In this document: positions 10,127-20,669 of the stretch, piece after piece
How positions within the stretch are numbered: the first letter of the stretch is position 1
Layout of the letters: each line of letters opens with the position of its first letter
Source of the DNA: Opitutia bacterium
GTDB lineage: Bacteria > Verrucomicrobiota > Verrucomicrobiae > Opitutales > Opitutaceae
Length of the DNA stretch: 47,608 nucleotides
Direction of reading: 5' to 3'
NCBI GenBank assembly: GCA_947442255.1
Contig: CANEVO010000014.1
Coordinates: 1 to 47,608, forward strand
Notes under the pieces: model-generated
What the model saw: only the letters and a program-made list of their open reading frames with translations
What the model was told of the DNA's origin: nothing
Database searches by the model: none
Position numbers and translations under genes: made by a program

Positions 10127-10180
10127 GGTGCGGCGTTTGACATCGGAGGTTTGCCCGCTTTCCTCCGAAGAATTCCCTTG

Positions 10181-11440
10181 ATGCCCGCCTCCAGCCCATC
10201 CTGCCCGCCGCCTTCGGCCGCCCCTGTCGTGGATGAGTTGTTGCCGGAATCGCTGGAGCAGGAAGTCCGGCGGATTTACGCCCGCAGCCCCCTCTACGGG
10301 CAGCGGTTTCCGCTGCATCCCGAGCCCCTGCATTGGTCGTGTTTCCGCGAAATTCCCGCCCTTTCGAAGCAGGAGATCGTGACGCGTGGTCATCAGGCGT
10401 TTTTTGCCGACTACAGCGAGGTCGAGCGCGGACTGCAGACGAAGCGGTTCGAGTACGAGAGCACGGGCGGGACGACGCAGTCACCGATGACGGTGATCAT
10501 GGAAGACGGCTGGTGGAATGCTCAGACGGAGCGGGCGTATCGCGCCTCGCCAATCCTGCGGCCGTTCGCGGGCCGGCCTTATCGCAAGTGCGTTCTGGCC
10601 CCCGTGGGTTGTTCGAGCAACCTGTGTCCCTACGAGGATCACCCGTTTCCCCACCGCTATTTTGACGGGACGGTTTACCTGAATCTGTCGAGCGATCCCT
10701 TCGCTTTTCCCGAAAGCGAATGGGAACGAATTGTGGTGGAACTGCAGGCGACCCAACCGGAGGTCCTCGAGGGCGAGCCGGTCTATCTTTCGCTGCTGGC
10801 CCGCGCGGTGCAGAAGCGCCGAGTCAAGGTGCCGAGTATCCGCGCGGTTATCCTGACGTATGGCAAGGCGAGCGCACATCACGGCTGGCGGATCGCCGAG
10901 GCGTTTCCCGCACCGCAAGTAGACCTCTATGGTTCGACCGAGGCCGGTTACCTCTTCGTTGGCGAGGCCTTCAGGGACAGTTCGCAGGTGATCGAGGAGA
11001 ACGCGTTCATCGAACTGGTCTCGTGGCGGCCGAATTTGCCCGACATTTTTCAGATTTACGTCACCACCCGCGGTCGCGAGGCCATGCCGCTCCTGCGGTA
11101 TCATACGGGCGACATCGTACAGCGCTTCCCCGAGGGCTTCCGGTTGCTGGGACGCGAAGCCAACCTCTTCTTCCGACCCGACGGATCGCTGGTTTCTCCG
11201 GCGGACGTGGACGCCGCGCTGCCGGACGATTTTGCCTGCTGGCATTACCTCCTCGTGCAAACGGGTGAATCGCGCTGGGACTTCCATTACGTGGCGGACC
11301 ACACCGCGGCGCATCGCAAAGTGGAGGCGGCGCTGGCCGGCCTGCTGGGGGCCGGAGCGCGGGTGAGTGCCTTCCGGCGCCGGGCGATTGCGCCGGCTGC
11401 GAGTGGCAAGTTTGCCCTGCTGAAGCCGCTCGTTCGCTAG
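10181..11440 (+). CDS. Adenylate-forming enzyme, phenylacetate-CoA ligase (PaaK/CapK)-like
   Basis: A 419-residue member of the AMP-forming superfamily. Visible motifs are the phosphate-binding loop YESTGGTTQSPMTV (about residue 99), the adenine motif DLYGSTEAGY (about 247) and the ATP-binding YHTGDIVQRF (about 307), plus a C-terminal SGKFALLKPL containing a possible catalytic lysine. These match PaaK and CapK-type ligases, which activate carboxylic acids as acyl-adenylates before transfer to CoA or another acceptor. No thioesterase, carrier protein or aromatic degradation gene is adjacent, so the substrate is unknown. I start at ATG 10181; a non-ATG start at 10151 would add ten residues. It lies 54 bases after the Nudix gene. 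Confidence 0.8.
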   Translation: MPASSPSCPPPSAAPVVDELLPESLEQEVRRIYARSPLYGQRFPLHPEPLHWSCFREIPALSKQEIVTRGHQAFFADYSEVERGLQTKRFEYESTGGTTQSPMTVIMEDGWWNAQTERAYRASPILRPFAGRPYRKCVLAPVGCSSNLCPYEDHPFPHRYFDGTVYLNLSSDPFAFPESEWERIVVELQATQPEVLEGEPVYLSLLARAVQKRRVKVPSIRAVILTYGKASAHHGWRIAEAFPAPQVDLYGSTEAGYLFVGEAFRDSSQVIEENAFIELVSWRPNLPDIFQIYVTTRGREAMPLLRYHTGDIVQRFPEGFRLLGREANLFFRPDGSLVSPADVDAALPDDFACWHYLLVQTGESRWDFHYVADHTAAHRKVEAALAGLLGAGARVSAFRRRAIAPAASGKFALLKPLVR

Positions 11441-11568
11441 CGGCGCCTTCTGAAAAAGGTTAGGCTCGCTAATAAGCTTCCTTCCGCGAGCACGCGCCTT
11501 TACTTCGACCCGGGGGTCGCAGATTTTCCGATTGGTTCCCTCACTTTCACCCTACCGGCGGATTCCCG

Positions 11569-12339
11569 ATGCATCTCTTTGGCTCTCTCTTCCGTTCTTC
11601 CATTGGCCGGAAGGTTCTGATGGCGGTGACGGGCCTGATCCTAATCGGTTTCGTGGTCGGGCACCTGGTGGGCAACCTGCAGGTGTTTCAGCACCCTGAC
11701 CATCTCAACGGCTACGCCCAATTTTTGCAGCAACTCGGCCCGTGGCTGTGGGTCGCCCGGGGCGTGCTCCTCGTGAGCGTCGTCATCCACGTTTGGGCGG
11801 CGACCGTTCTCACCTTGGAGAACAACCGCGCGCGCGGTCCCGAGGCCTACAGGATCAAGCACACCATTCGGGCCACGCTCGCGTCCCGGACCATGCGGCT
11901 CACGGGCTACGTGGTGCTGGCCTTCGTCGTTTACCATCTCGCCCACTTCACCTGGGGCTCGGTCTCCCGGGAAAGTTTTAAGGACAACCTCGAACTCTAC
12001 ACGATGCAGTCGGACTACAAGTTCGCCGGCATTCCGGTGGTCAAGGCCGGCGCCGAGGTTCACGACGTCCATGAGATGGTGGTGCTCGGCTTCAGCCATC
12101 CGCTCGTCTCGCTGTTCTACATCGTCGCCGTGGGTCTGCTCAGTTTCCACCTGCTCCATGGTCTGGACAGCATGTTTCAGACGCTCGGCCTGCGATCCGG
12201 CCGCTGGTCGGGCGCGCTGCGAACGATCGCGGTGGTGTTCTGCGTCACGTATTTCGCCGGCAATCTCCTGATCCCCGGGGCTGTGCTGGCGGGCCATCTT
12301 CGGCCGCACAGGGCTGGCCCCGCCTTCTCCAGTCGCTGA
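11569..12339 (+). CDS. sdhC: Succinate dehydrogenase cytochrome b subunit (class B)
   Basis: A 256-residue integral membrane protein of the b558 type that anchors succinate:quinone oxidoreductase and binds haem. It begins [20 protein letters not shown], a hallmark of this family, followed by five hydrophobic helices: [61 protein letters not shown] and [16 protein letters not shown]. Histidines within these helices (GHLVGN, VIHVW, YHLAH, FHLLHG) are probable haem ligands. It is the first gene of sdhCAB, with sdhA 28 bases downstream. The single large anchor subunit marks the class found in Bacillus, Chlorobi and Bacteroidetes, rather than the proteobacterial SdhC plus SdhD. Confidence 0.94.
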   Translation: MHLFGSLFRSSIGRKVLMAVTGLILIGFVVGHLVGNLQVFQHPDHLNGYAQFLQQLGPWLWVARGVLLVSVVIHVWAATVLTLENNRARGPEAYRIKHTIRATLASRTMRLTGYVVLAFVVYHLAHFTWGSVSRESFKDNLELYTMQSDYKFAGIPVVKAGAEVHDVHEMVVLGFSHPLVSLFYIVAVGLLSFHLLHGLDSMFQTLGLRSGRWSGALRTIAVVFCVTYFAGNLLIPGAVLAGHLRPHRAGPAFSSR

Positions 12340-12367
12340 ACCAACCTTCACCTGCCGCCTCGCCCCC

Positions 12368-14290
<1,923 letters not shown>

Positions 14291-14333
14291 CGCCGTCCGG
14301 CCGCGCCGATTCCAACCACCAACACCTCTTTCC

Positions 14334-15143
14334 ATGGTCGCCGCCAACAGCACCCAGCCCCTCAGCATCACCCTTCGCGTCTGGCGCCAGGCTGATGCCC
14401 GCCAGCCGGGTAAATTCGTCGAGTATCAGGCCCGCGAGCTCAGCCCGGATATGTCGTTCCTCGAGATGCTCGACGTGGTCAACGACCAGCTCACGGTCAA
14501 GGGCGAGGATCCGATTGCGTTCGCCCACGACTGCCGCGAGGGCATCTGCGGCACCTGCTCCTGCACGATCAACGGCAAGCCGCACGGTCCGGGCCGCGGC
14601 GTCGCGACCTGCCAGATCTACATGCGGACGTTTCGCGATGGCGACGTCGTGACCGTCGAGCCCTTCCGGGCCGCGGCGTTTCCGGTGGTGAAGGATTTGG
14701 TCACCGACCGCAGTGCGTTCGACAAGATTCAGAGTGCCGGCGGTTTCATCACGGTTCGGGCCGGTTCCGCGCCGGAGGCGAATGGGCTGCCCGTGCCGAA
14801 GCCGGATGCGGATCTCGCGATGGACGCGGCCACGTGCATTGGCTGCGGCGCCTGCGTCGCGGCGTGCAAAAATGCCAGCGCGATGCTCTTCGTCGCCGCC
14901 AAGGTTTCCCACCTGGGCTTGATGCCGCAGGGTCAGGCGGAGCGCGATCGCCGCGTGCTCGCGATGGTCGGAACGATGGACGAACTCGGTTTCGGCAACT
15001 GCACGAACTACTACGAGTGCAGCGCGGCCTGCCCGAAGCTGATCTCGCACGATTTCATCGCCCGGATGAACGGTGACTATCTGAAGGCGTCGTTCCGGGC
15101 CGCGCTCAAGCCGGAGTCGGCGGGTGCGAGCGGCGGGGTCTGA
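14334..15143 (+). CDS. sdhB: Succinate dehydrogenase iron-sulfur subunit
   Basis: A 269-residue protein that relays electrons from SdhA to the membrane quinone. The N-terminal ferredoxin domain holds the 2Fe-2S ligands C67, C72, C75 and C93 ([11 protein letters not shown]). The C-terminal domain has [16 protein letters not shown] (C168, C171, C174, C178) and a second set at C223, C229 and C233 ([12 protein letters not shown]). Together these ligate the 4Fe-4S and 3Fe-4S clusters. It completes sdhCAB. ATG 14334 is the first start in frame after sdhA. Confidence 0.96.
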   Translation: MVAANSTQPLSITLRVWRQADARQPGKFVEYQARELSPDMSFLEMLDVVNDQLTVKGEDPIAFAHDCREGICGTCSCTINGKPHGPGRGVATCQIYMRTFRDGDVVTVEPFRAAAFPVVKDLVTDRSAFDKIQSAGGFITVRAGSAPEANGLPVPKPDADLAMDAATCIGCGACVAACKNASAMLFVAAKVSHLGLMPQGQAERDRRVLAMVGTMDELGFGNCTNYYECSAACPKLISHDFIARMNGDYLKASFRAALKPESAGASGGV

Positions 15144-15248
15144 GTCGAGGGCCTGCCGACGAGCGGCAGCCCGGCACGAATCGGTTTCGGGCCGCTCGAG
15201 GTTGCAATCCCGACCCCACGCGGGGTGCGGTTCCGGACGGGAAAACCG

Positions 15249-15518
15249 TCAGAATACCGAAAGGGCCTTGGCACTCTCGAGCACGACCCACGCCGCGCCG
15301 CCGGCCAGTCCGAGCTTGAGCAGGGTGCGTACGAACTTCCGGCCCCGCAGCACCACATCATGGACATCGGTGTTGAGCTTCCGGCGATTGCTCTGGGCCA
15401 TGAAACTCACGAATTGCGGATCCCGAAAGCGGCCCCGCGGATCGCGCCGCAGTCCGAACCGGACGGCGGGGCGATGGCAAACGTTGAGCAGGGCGCGGAG
15501 CACAGCGTCATCTGTCAA
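15249..15518 (-). CDS. Small putative membrane protein
   Basis: An 89-residue open frame on the minus strand, with a TTG start at 15518, in the gap between sdhB and gpsA. The N-terminal two thirds are basic and Arg-rich. The last 25 residues form one likely transmembrane helix (LLKLGLAGGAAWVVLES). I do not recognise a family. The amphipathic-then-hydrophobic pattern and the lack of any other gene in this 550-base gap favour a real gene, but the non-ATG start and absence of a clear ribosome binding site keep confidence low. Confidence 0.45.
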   Translation of the reverse strand: MTDDAVLRALLNVCHRPAVRFGLRRDPRGRFRDPQFVSFMAQSNRRKLNTDVHDVVLRGRKFVRTLLKLGLAGGAAWVVLESAKALSVF

Positions 15519-15602
15519 AATTGCGGGTCGTTCTTACAAGACCAATCCCACGAACATCGCGGTTTCACGCGAATTTATCGATCGTCCTGGCCTCCCGGTG
15601 GT

Positions 15603-15624
15603 ACCGATCACGGTGGTGATCGGT
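15603..15624. repeat. Perfect inverted repeat upstream of gpsA
   Basis: ACCGATCAC and GTGATCGGT form a perfect 9-base inverted repeat with a 4-base spacer. It lies 71 bases before gpsA and between divergent genes, a place where an operator could be. No T run follows, so it is not a terminator. Confidence 0.5.
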
Positions 15625-15694
15625 CCGGCTGCAGGCACGGCGGTGACCGGATTTCGGCTGTTCCCGCGGAGCTTTTTTCTGGTTTAGTCTCCTC

Positions 15695-16693
15695 ATGAAT
15701 TTTGTCGTTGTGGGCGCTGGAGCTTGGGGAACCGCGTTTGCGCTCCATCTTGCCCGGGTGAATCGGTCGGTTACGCTGGTCCCGCGCCGGGTGGATCAGG
15801 CCGGCGCATTGTTGGCTGCGCGCGAGAATGTCGATTATTTACCGGGACTCCCACTTCCGTCCGGGATTGCGCTGACGGCGGATCTGCCTGCGGCGCTGGC
15901 GGGCGCTGAGGTCATCCTGCTCGCCTGTCCGGCTCAGGCTTTGCGGGAGACGTGTATCCGAATCAGGCGCGCGCTTCCGCCGGTCGCGCCCACGAAGTTT
16001 GTCCTTAGTCTGGCCAAGGGTCTCGAATCGGGTACCCATCTCCGGCCGGCCGAGGTGATCGCGGCCGAACTACCCGGAATTCCCGTGGGAACGCTCACCG
16101 GTCCGACCAATGCCCGCGAAGTGGCCCTCGGCAAACCGGCGGCGATGGTGCTGGCGGCGTCGCCGTTACAGACCGTGGCCGCAGAGGTGCAGCTCGCGTT
16201 GAGCAGTCCGGCCTTGCGGATTTATACCAGCGACGATCTGGCGGGGGCCGAGTTTGGCGGATGCCTGAAGAACATTTATGCCATCGCCGCCGGTTGCTGT
16301 GACGGCCTCCAACTGGGGGACAACACCAAGGCCGCGCTGCTCACCCGAGCCTTGGCGGAAATGGTGCGGGTGGGGGTGGCCCTGGGCGCGCGGGCCGAAA
16401 CGTTCTATGGATTGAGCGGTTTCGGCGACTTGGTGGCCACCTGCTATGGCGAATGGAGTCGCAATCACGATTTTGGCCGGCGCATCGGCGAGGGCAGCAC
16501 CGCGGCCGAGCTGATCGCAAATCGGAAGACGGTCGTGGAAGGTTACAAGACGGCTGAGGCGTTTGCCGGGCTCTGTGCCGAGCGCGGGCTCGAGGCCCCC
16601 ATCCTCCGGGAAGTCCATGCCATCCTGTTCGAGGGCAAGGCGCCGGAGCGGGCGCTGAACGCCTTGATGACGCGCGGACTCAAGCGCGAGTGA
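15695..16693 (+). CDS. gpsA: Glycerol-3-phosphate dehydrogenase, NAD(P)-dependent
   Basis: A 332-residue cytoplasmic enzyme that reduces dihydroxyacetone phosphate to sn-glycerol 3-phosphate for phospholipid synthesis. The N-terminus has the Rossmann motif VVVGAGAWGTAFALHLA (residues 4-20). LSLAKGLESGT, GPTNAREVALGKPAA and the catalytic region EFGGCLKNIYAIAAG with its lysine are all characteristic. GLSGFGDLVATCYGEWSRN is the C-terminal signature. Length and order agree with the family. It is preceded by an intergenic stretch with a perfect inverted repeat and is followed 71 bases later by an MHS transporter on the same strand. Confidence 0.96.
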   Translation: MNFVVVGAGAWGTAFALHLARVNRSVTLVPRRVDQAGALLAARENVDYLPGLPLPSGIALTADLPAALAGAEVILLACPAQALRETCIRIRRALPPVAPTKFVLSLAKGLESGTHLRPAEVIAAELPGIPVGTLTGPTNAREVALGKPAAMVLAASPLQTVAAEVQLALSSPALRIYTSDDLAGAEFGGCLKNIYAIAAGCCDGLQLGDNTKAALLTRALAEMVRVGVALGARAETFYGLSGFGDLVATCYGEWSRNHDFGRRIGEGSTAAELIANRKTVVEGYKTAEAFAGLCAERGLEAPILREVHAILFEGKAPERALNALMTRGLKRE

Positions 16694-16764
16694 TCCGCGG
16701 CGGGGCCTGCGTCGGGCTTGCACCGCGGGGGCCGGCCTTTTGACTCGCGGCTCTTTCCCACCCC

Positions 16765-18393
16765 ATGGCCAAAAATCCGGAATCCGCCGCCCTCGACCGC
16801 AAGCACAAGCTCGTCATCTTCGCCTCTTCGCTGGGCACGGTCTTCGAGTGGTACGATTTTTATATCTACGGCACCCTCGCGGTCTTCTTCGGGAAATTGT
16901 TTTTCCCGCCCGAGAATGAAACCGCTGCCTTCCTCTCGAGTCTCGCGCTGTTCGGTGTCGGCTTCTCGGTGCGGCCGTTCGGGGCGCTCGTCTTCGGGCG
17001 GCTCGGTGACCTGGTGGGCCGAAAATACACGTTTCTCGTCACGATCGTGGTGATGGGCATTTCGACGGCGCTTGTCGGCGTGCTGCCAACCTATGCCTCG
17101 ATCGGCTTCTGGGCGCCCGTGATTCTGGTGATTCTCCGTCTGGCCCAGGGTCTGGCCCTGGGCGGCGAGTATGGCGGGGCGGCCACCTACGTGGCGGAGC
17201 ACGCGCCCAAGGGAAAGCGGGGTGCTTTCACAAGTTGGATCCAGACCACCGCGACTCTCGGGTTCTTCCTCTCGCTCGCGGTGATCCTCGGCGTGCGGCA
17301 GTCGATGTCACCGGAGAGTTTCGCGGCGTGGGGCTGGCGGATCCCGTTCCTCGTTTCCATCCTCCTCCTCGGCGTCTCGATCTACATCCGGCTCAAGCTG
17401 CACGAGTCGCCGGTGTTCGCGGAAATGAAGGCCCAGGGCAAGACCTCGAAGGCGCCGCTGACCGAAAGTTTCGCCGAGTGGGGCAATGCCAAGGTGGTCC
17501 TCAAGGCGCTCTTCGGTGCTACGGCCGGACAGGGCGTCGTGTGGTATGCGGGGCAATTCTACGCGCTCTATTTCCTGACCACCACGCTCAAGGTCGACTA
17601 CGTCAATGCCTACATTTTTGTCGCGATCGGGCTCTTGATTGGAACGCCATTCTTCATCGTCTTCGGCCGGCTCTCCGATCGCATCGGTCGCAAGGGCATC
17701 ATGATGACGGGCTGCCTTCTCGCCGTCCTGACCTACCAGCCGATTTTCAAGGGTCTTACCCGCGCGGCCAATCCGGCCCTGGCCGATGCCATGGCGGCGA
17801 CTCCGGTGGTGCTCCACACCACGGAACACCGCGGCACGGTGGCCATCACCATCGAGGCCATCGTCGACGCCGCGGGCAAGATTGTTGGATTGAAGAAGGT
17901 GGCCACCGAAACGGATCTGGCCCGCAATTACCTCAACAACCGCGGGATACCCTTTGCGCTGGCTCCCGCCCGGGCCGAGGGGGCGTTGACGCTGACGGTT
18001 GGCGGCAGGGTGGTGAGGGGGTTCAACCAACCGGCCTACGAGATGGCCCTCGCTCCGGCCGGTTACCCCCGGACGGCGGATCCGGCCCAGGTCAACCGGA
18101 CTATGGTCATCGCGTTGCTGGCGATCCTGATGATCTACGTGGCGATGGTGTATGGACCGATCGCGGCCTTTCTCGTGGAGTTGTTCCCGACCCGGATTCG
18201 CTACACGTCGATGTCGCTGCCCTACCACATCGGCAATGGCTGGTTCGGCGGGTTCCTTCCGCTGATCGCGGCCAGCATCGTCGTCTTCACCGGGGACATC
18301 TACGCCGGGCTGTGGTACCCGATCGCAATCGCCGCGATGAGCTTCGTGATCGGCATCTTCGTTCTGCCCGAGACGAAGGACCGCGAACTTTAG
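16765..18393 (+). CDS. Metabolite:proton symporter (MHS family, MFS) with a large extra domain
   Basis: A 542-residue transporter of the major facilitator superfamily. The N-terminal half is typical of the MHS group (ShiA, KgtP, ProP): GTVFEWYDFYIYG, then RPFGALVFGRLGDLVGRKYTF, and LRLAQGLALGGEYGGAATYVAEHAP. The second half has GRLSDRIGRKGIM and PFFIVFG. A soluble insertion of about 110 residues (about 333-443) sits between the C-half helices; it begins near RAANPALADAMAATPVV and ends before VNRTMVIALLAIL. Similar insertions occur in some longer MHS proteins. The substrate is probably an organic acid or betaine-like solute. Its stop codon overlaps that of the convergent GNAT gene by four bases. 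Confidence 0.88.
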   Translation: MAKNPESAALDRKHKLVIFASSLGTVFEWYDFYIYGTLAVFFGKLFFPPENETAAFLSSLALFGVGFSVRPFGALVFGRLGDLVGRKYTFLVTIVVMGISTALVGVLPTYASIGFWAPVILVILRLAQGLALGGEYGGAATYVAEHAPKGKRGAFTSWIQTTATLGFFLSLAVILGVRQSMSPESFAAWGWRIPFLVSILLLGVSIYIRLKLHESPVFAEMKAQGKTSKAPLTESFAEWGNAKVVLKALFGATAGQGVVWYAGQFYALYFLTTTLKVDYVNAYIFVAIGLLIGTPFFIVFGRLSDRIGRKGIMMTGCLLAVLTYQPIFKGLTRAANPALADAMAATPVVLHTTEHRGTVAITIEAIVDAAGKIVGLKKVATETDLARNYLNNRGIPFALAPARAEGALTLTVGGRVVRGFNQPAYEMALAPAGYPRTADPAQVNRTMVIALLAILMIYVAMVYGPIAAFLVELFPTRIRYTSMSLPYHIGNGWFGGFLPLIAASIVVFTGDIYAGLWYPIAIAAMSFVIGIFVLPETKDREL

Positions 18394-18833
18394 ACCATAC
18401 TCGCGACTTTCAGCGTCAGCGGTTGCACGAAGTGATAGGCGGACACGTGCATCCGCTCCCGGAAATAGAACCGGTGGGCATCGAAGCGCTGGACCCCTGA
18501 GTCCAGTTCGAGTTGAACGCAGCCGTGGGCTCTTGCCTCCGTGACCAGCCACGAGAGGAGTCGCCTCCCGTGTCCGCGTGAACGATGGGTGGAATCGGTC
18601 ACCCGATCGTCGACGTAGAGATTCTGGCCCGAGAGCAGTTCTTCCTGAAACCGATAACCGGCCACGGCGCGGACTACGCCGTCATCTTCCAGCGCGGCGA
18701 GGTGGAAACCCTGGCCCTGCAGCCGCCGGACCTGGCGGACGAATTCCGGGGAGACGAGATGCGGCCGAAGTTGGGCCATGACGGCGAAACAACGCGCGAT
18801 CTCGGAATCGGTTTGGGCTGGAAAGATGTTCAT
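18390..18833 (-). CDS. GNAT family N-acetyltransferase
   Basis: A 147-residue protein with the GNAT acetyl-CoA loop RSRGHGRRLLSWLVTEA (about residues 83-99), preceded by VAGYRFQEELLSGQNLYVDD (strands beta 4 and 5) and followed by LELDSGVQRFDAHRFYFRERM, a common C-terminal element. It transfers an acetyl group from acetyl-CoA to an unknown small molecule or protein. It converges on the transporter gene with a four-base overlap. No partner gene hints at the substrate. Confidence 0.85.
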   Translation of the reverse strand: MNIFPAQTDSEIARCFAVMAQLRPHLVSPEFVRQVRRLQGQGFHLAALEDDGVVRAVAGYRFQEELLSGQNLYVDDRVTDSTHRSRGHGRRLLSWLVTEARAHGCVQLELDSGVQRFDAHRFYFRERMHVSAYHFVQPLTLKVASMV

Positions 18834-18890
18834 GGTTGAAGATCCAATTCGCAGAATGAGATTCGTGTACGTGCCGGGGCGGTTCGTGAT

Positions 18891-19016
18891 TTAGCGGACG
18901 GAGCTGCGCGGGGGGGGCTTTTGCGTCGTGATGATGGCCACCGCGGAGACAATGATAAGGGAAGCGACGACGCGCGACTTGACGGGCTCGGCGAGCAGCA
19001 GCCAGCCGACCTCAGA
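18891..19016 (-). pseudogene. C-terminal scrap of an EamA/DMT-type transporter
   Basis: The minus strand encodes about 41 residues, beginning SEVGWLLLAEPVKSRV, continuing into a hydrophobic helix VVASLIIVSAVAIIT, and ending in a short basic tail at the TAA at 18891-18893. This is the pattern of the last helix pair of drug/metabolite (EamA) transporters. There is no start and no upstream part: the MocR-type gene ends in another frame over the first few bases. It is best read as what remains after a deletion. Transporters of this kind often sit next to MocR regulators. Confidence 0.55.
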
Positions 19017-20454
19017 GTTGCTGCTTCGCGAGTTCGCCCAGCGTGCGCACCGCTCCATCGATCACCTCGGTCCACGGCACACCGCAGTTCATCCGCAGGC
19101 AGTTCCGATACCGATCTTTGACGGAAAACAGCGCCCCGGGAGCCGTGGTGATGTGATGCTTGAGGGCCGCCCGATAAAGGCGGAGCGTGTCGAACCCCGG
19201 CGGCATTTCCACCCAGAGAACGAAGCCGCCCTCCGGCCGGCTGAGTCGGGTGCCCGCGGGAAAAGAGCGCAGGATCGCCTGCGAGAAGAGATGCAATTGA
19301 TGATGGTAGGCCCGTCGAATCGAACGCAGGTGGTGATCGTAGCCGCCGTTCCGCAGAAAATCGGAAACGGTCTTTTGCAGGACCACGGGTGTGCCGAGCG
19401 TATTGGTGAACTTAAGCCGCCGGACCCTTTCCAGATAGCGCCCGGGCGAGCACCAGCCGACCCGCAGCGACGGGGCAAGGGTCTTGCCGAAAGAGCTACA
19501 GAGGATCACGCGCCCGTCAGTGTCCCAAGCCTTGAGCGGCTTCGGCCGACGCTCGCCAAAGTGGAGATCGCCGTACACGTCGTCTTCAATCGCCGCCACG
19601 TCGAACTCGGCCAGGAGCTGATAGAACTTCGCCTTCTTCTCATCCGGCATGCATGAGCCCAACGGGTTCGAATAGCTCGGCATCACGATCACGGCCTTGA
19701 TGTCGTTATGCGCCAGTGCCTCGCGGGTGGCGTCGAGACAGATCCCGGTCCGGGGATCGGTCGGCACTTCGATCGCCCGCAAGCCGAGGCTTTGGATGGC
19801 CTCGAGAAATCCGAAATAGGCGGGCGTTTCGATCGCCACCGCGTCGCCGGGCTTCGTCACGGCACGGAGCGCCAGGTTGATCGCCTCGGTGCAGCCGATG
19901 GTCACCACCAGTTCGTCATGCGCGAGTGGGCAGCCGGCCTGGAGGTACCGGCGCGCGATTTCGCGGGCCAGGGGATCATAGGCCCAGTTCATCGCGTACC
20001 GTCCGAGCAGGGCCGGGTCATTCCGCCCGACCGAGGCGAGGATCCGGGCGAGCTTCTTGGTTGGGAACAGGCTGTGGTCCGGGCACGCGGCCCCGAAGGG
20101 CACATACTTCGGATCGACGGCGAACGAGAGCACCTCGGCAGTCAGGTCATTCACCCCGACATAGCTCGGCTTGGCCATCGGACGGGCCATACGCGGCTCG
20201 GGCGTGTGCGTGGGTAGGCGGGGCCGGACGTAGTAGCCGGACTGGGGCCGCGCCTCGATCCATCCGCGGTGCTCCAATAGAGTGTAAGCCTGCAGCACCG
20301 TGGAAATGCTGACCACCCGTTGGAGCGACATCCGGCGGACCGACGGCAGGCGATGGCCCGGACGAAGCGTGCCTTGTTCGATCAACTGCTCGAAGGAACG
20401 CGCCAGCTCGACATAGAGCGGCGCGGGGGCGGGGGGCGTGACAGTCTGAATCAT
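19012..20454 (-). CDS. MocR-type regulator: GntR winged helix fused to a PLP aminotransferase fold
   Basis: A 480-residue protein. Residues about 9-78 are a GntR winged helix (LYVELARSFEQLIEQG, then LRPGHRLPSVRRMSLQ, then LEHRGWIEARPQSGYYVRP). The rest is a class I aminotransferase fold, with AACPDHSLFPTKKLAR, PAYFGFLEAIQ, YSNPLGSCMPDEKK, EDDVYGDLHFG and the PLP-lysine region SSFGKTLAPSLRVGW. Such proteins are transcription factors that sense PLP-linked metabolites. I start at ATG 20454 because the open frame continues upstream without recognisable content. The adjacent transporter scrap (18891-19016) suggests the original target may be lost. Confidence 0.92.
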   Translation of the reverse strand: MIQTVTPPAPAPLYVELARSFEQLIEQGTLRPGHRLPSVRRMSLQRVVSISTVLQAYTLLEHRGWIEARPQSGYYVRPRLPTHTPEPRMARPMAKPSYVGVNDLTAEVLSFAVDPKYVPFGAACPDHSLFPTKKLARILASVGRNDPALLGRYAMNWAYDPLAREIARRYLQAGCPLAHDELVVTIGCTEAINLALRAVTKPGDAVAIETPAYFGFLEAIQSLGLRAIEVPTDPRTGICLDATREALAHNDIKAVIVMPSYSNPLGSCMPDEKKAKFYQLLAEFDVAAIEDDVYGDLHFGERRPKPLKAWDTDGRVILCSSFGKTLAPSLRVGWCSPGRYLERVRRLKFTNTLGTPVVLQKTVSDFLRNGGYDHHLRSIRRAYHHQLHLFSQAILRSFPAGTRLSRPEGGFVLWVEMPPGFDTLRLYRAALKHHITTAPGALFSVKDRYRNCLRMNCGVPWTEVIDGAVRTLGELAKQQL

Positions 20455-20669
20455 GGCGGAGGTCAGCGTAGGGAAAAAGGCCGCCGCGCGGCAGGCGTAC
20501 CGCACAGAGTTTGCTACCAGCACAGTTGGACGTGAGTGCGAGGTGTGACCATGACAATTAATCCCAAGGCGAGTCGGCGGATCCTGGTTGGCGCAAGCCG
20601 GAGGAACCGTTGCGCCGGTGCGGGGGCCGCCACGTTGACAGTCCATCGTGTTTCCGCCGGGCTCCCCCG

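Noticed and set aside
18830..19075. 81-codon minus-strand frame rich in Ser, Pro and Arg
   Set aside because: Overlaps the real end of the MocR-type gene and the transporter scrap in another frame; composition is that of a GC-rich shadow.
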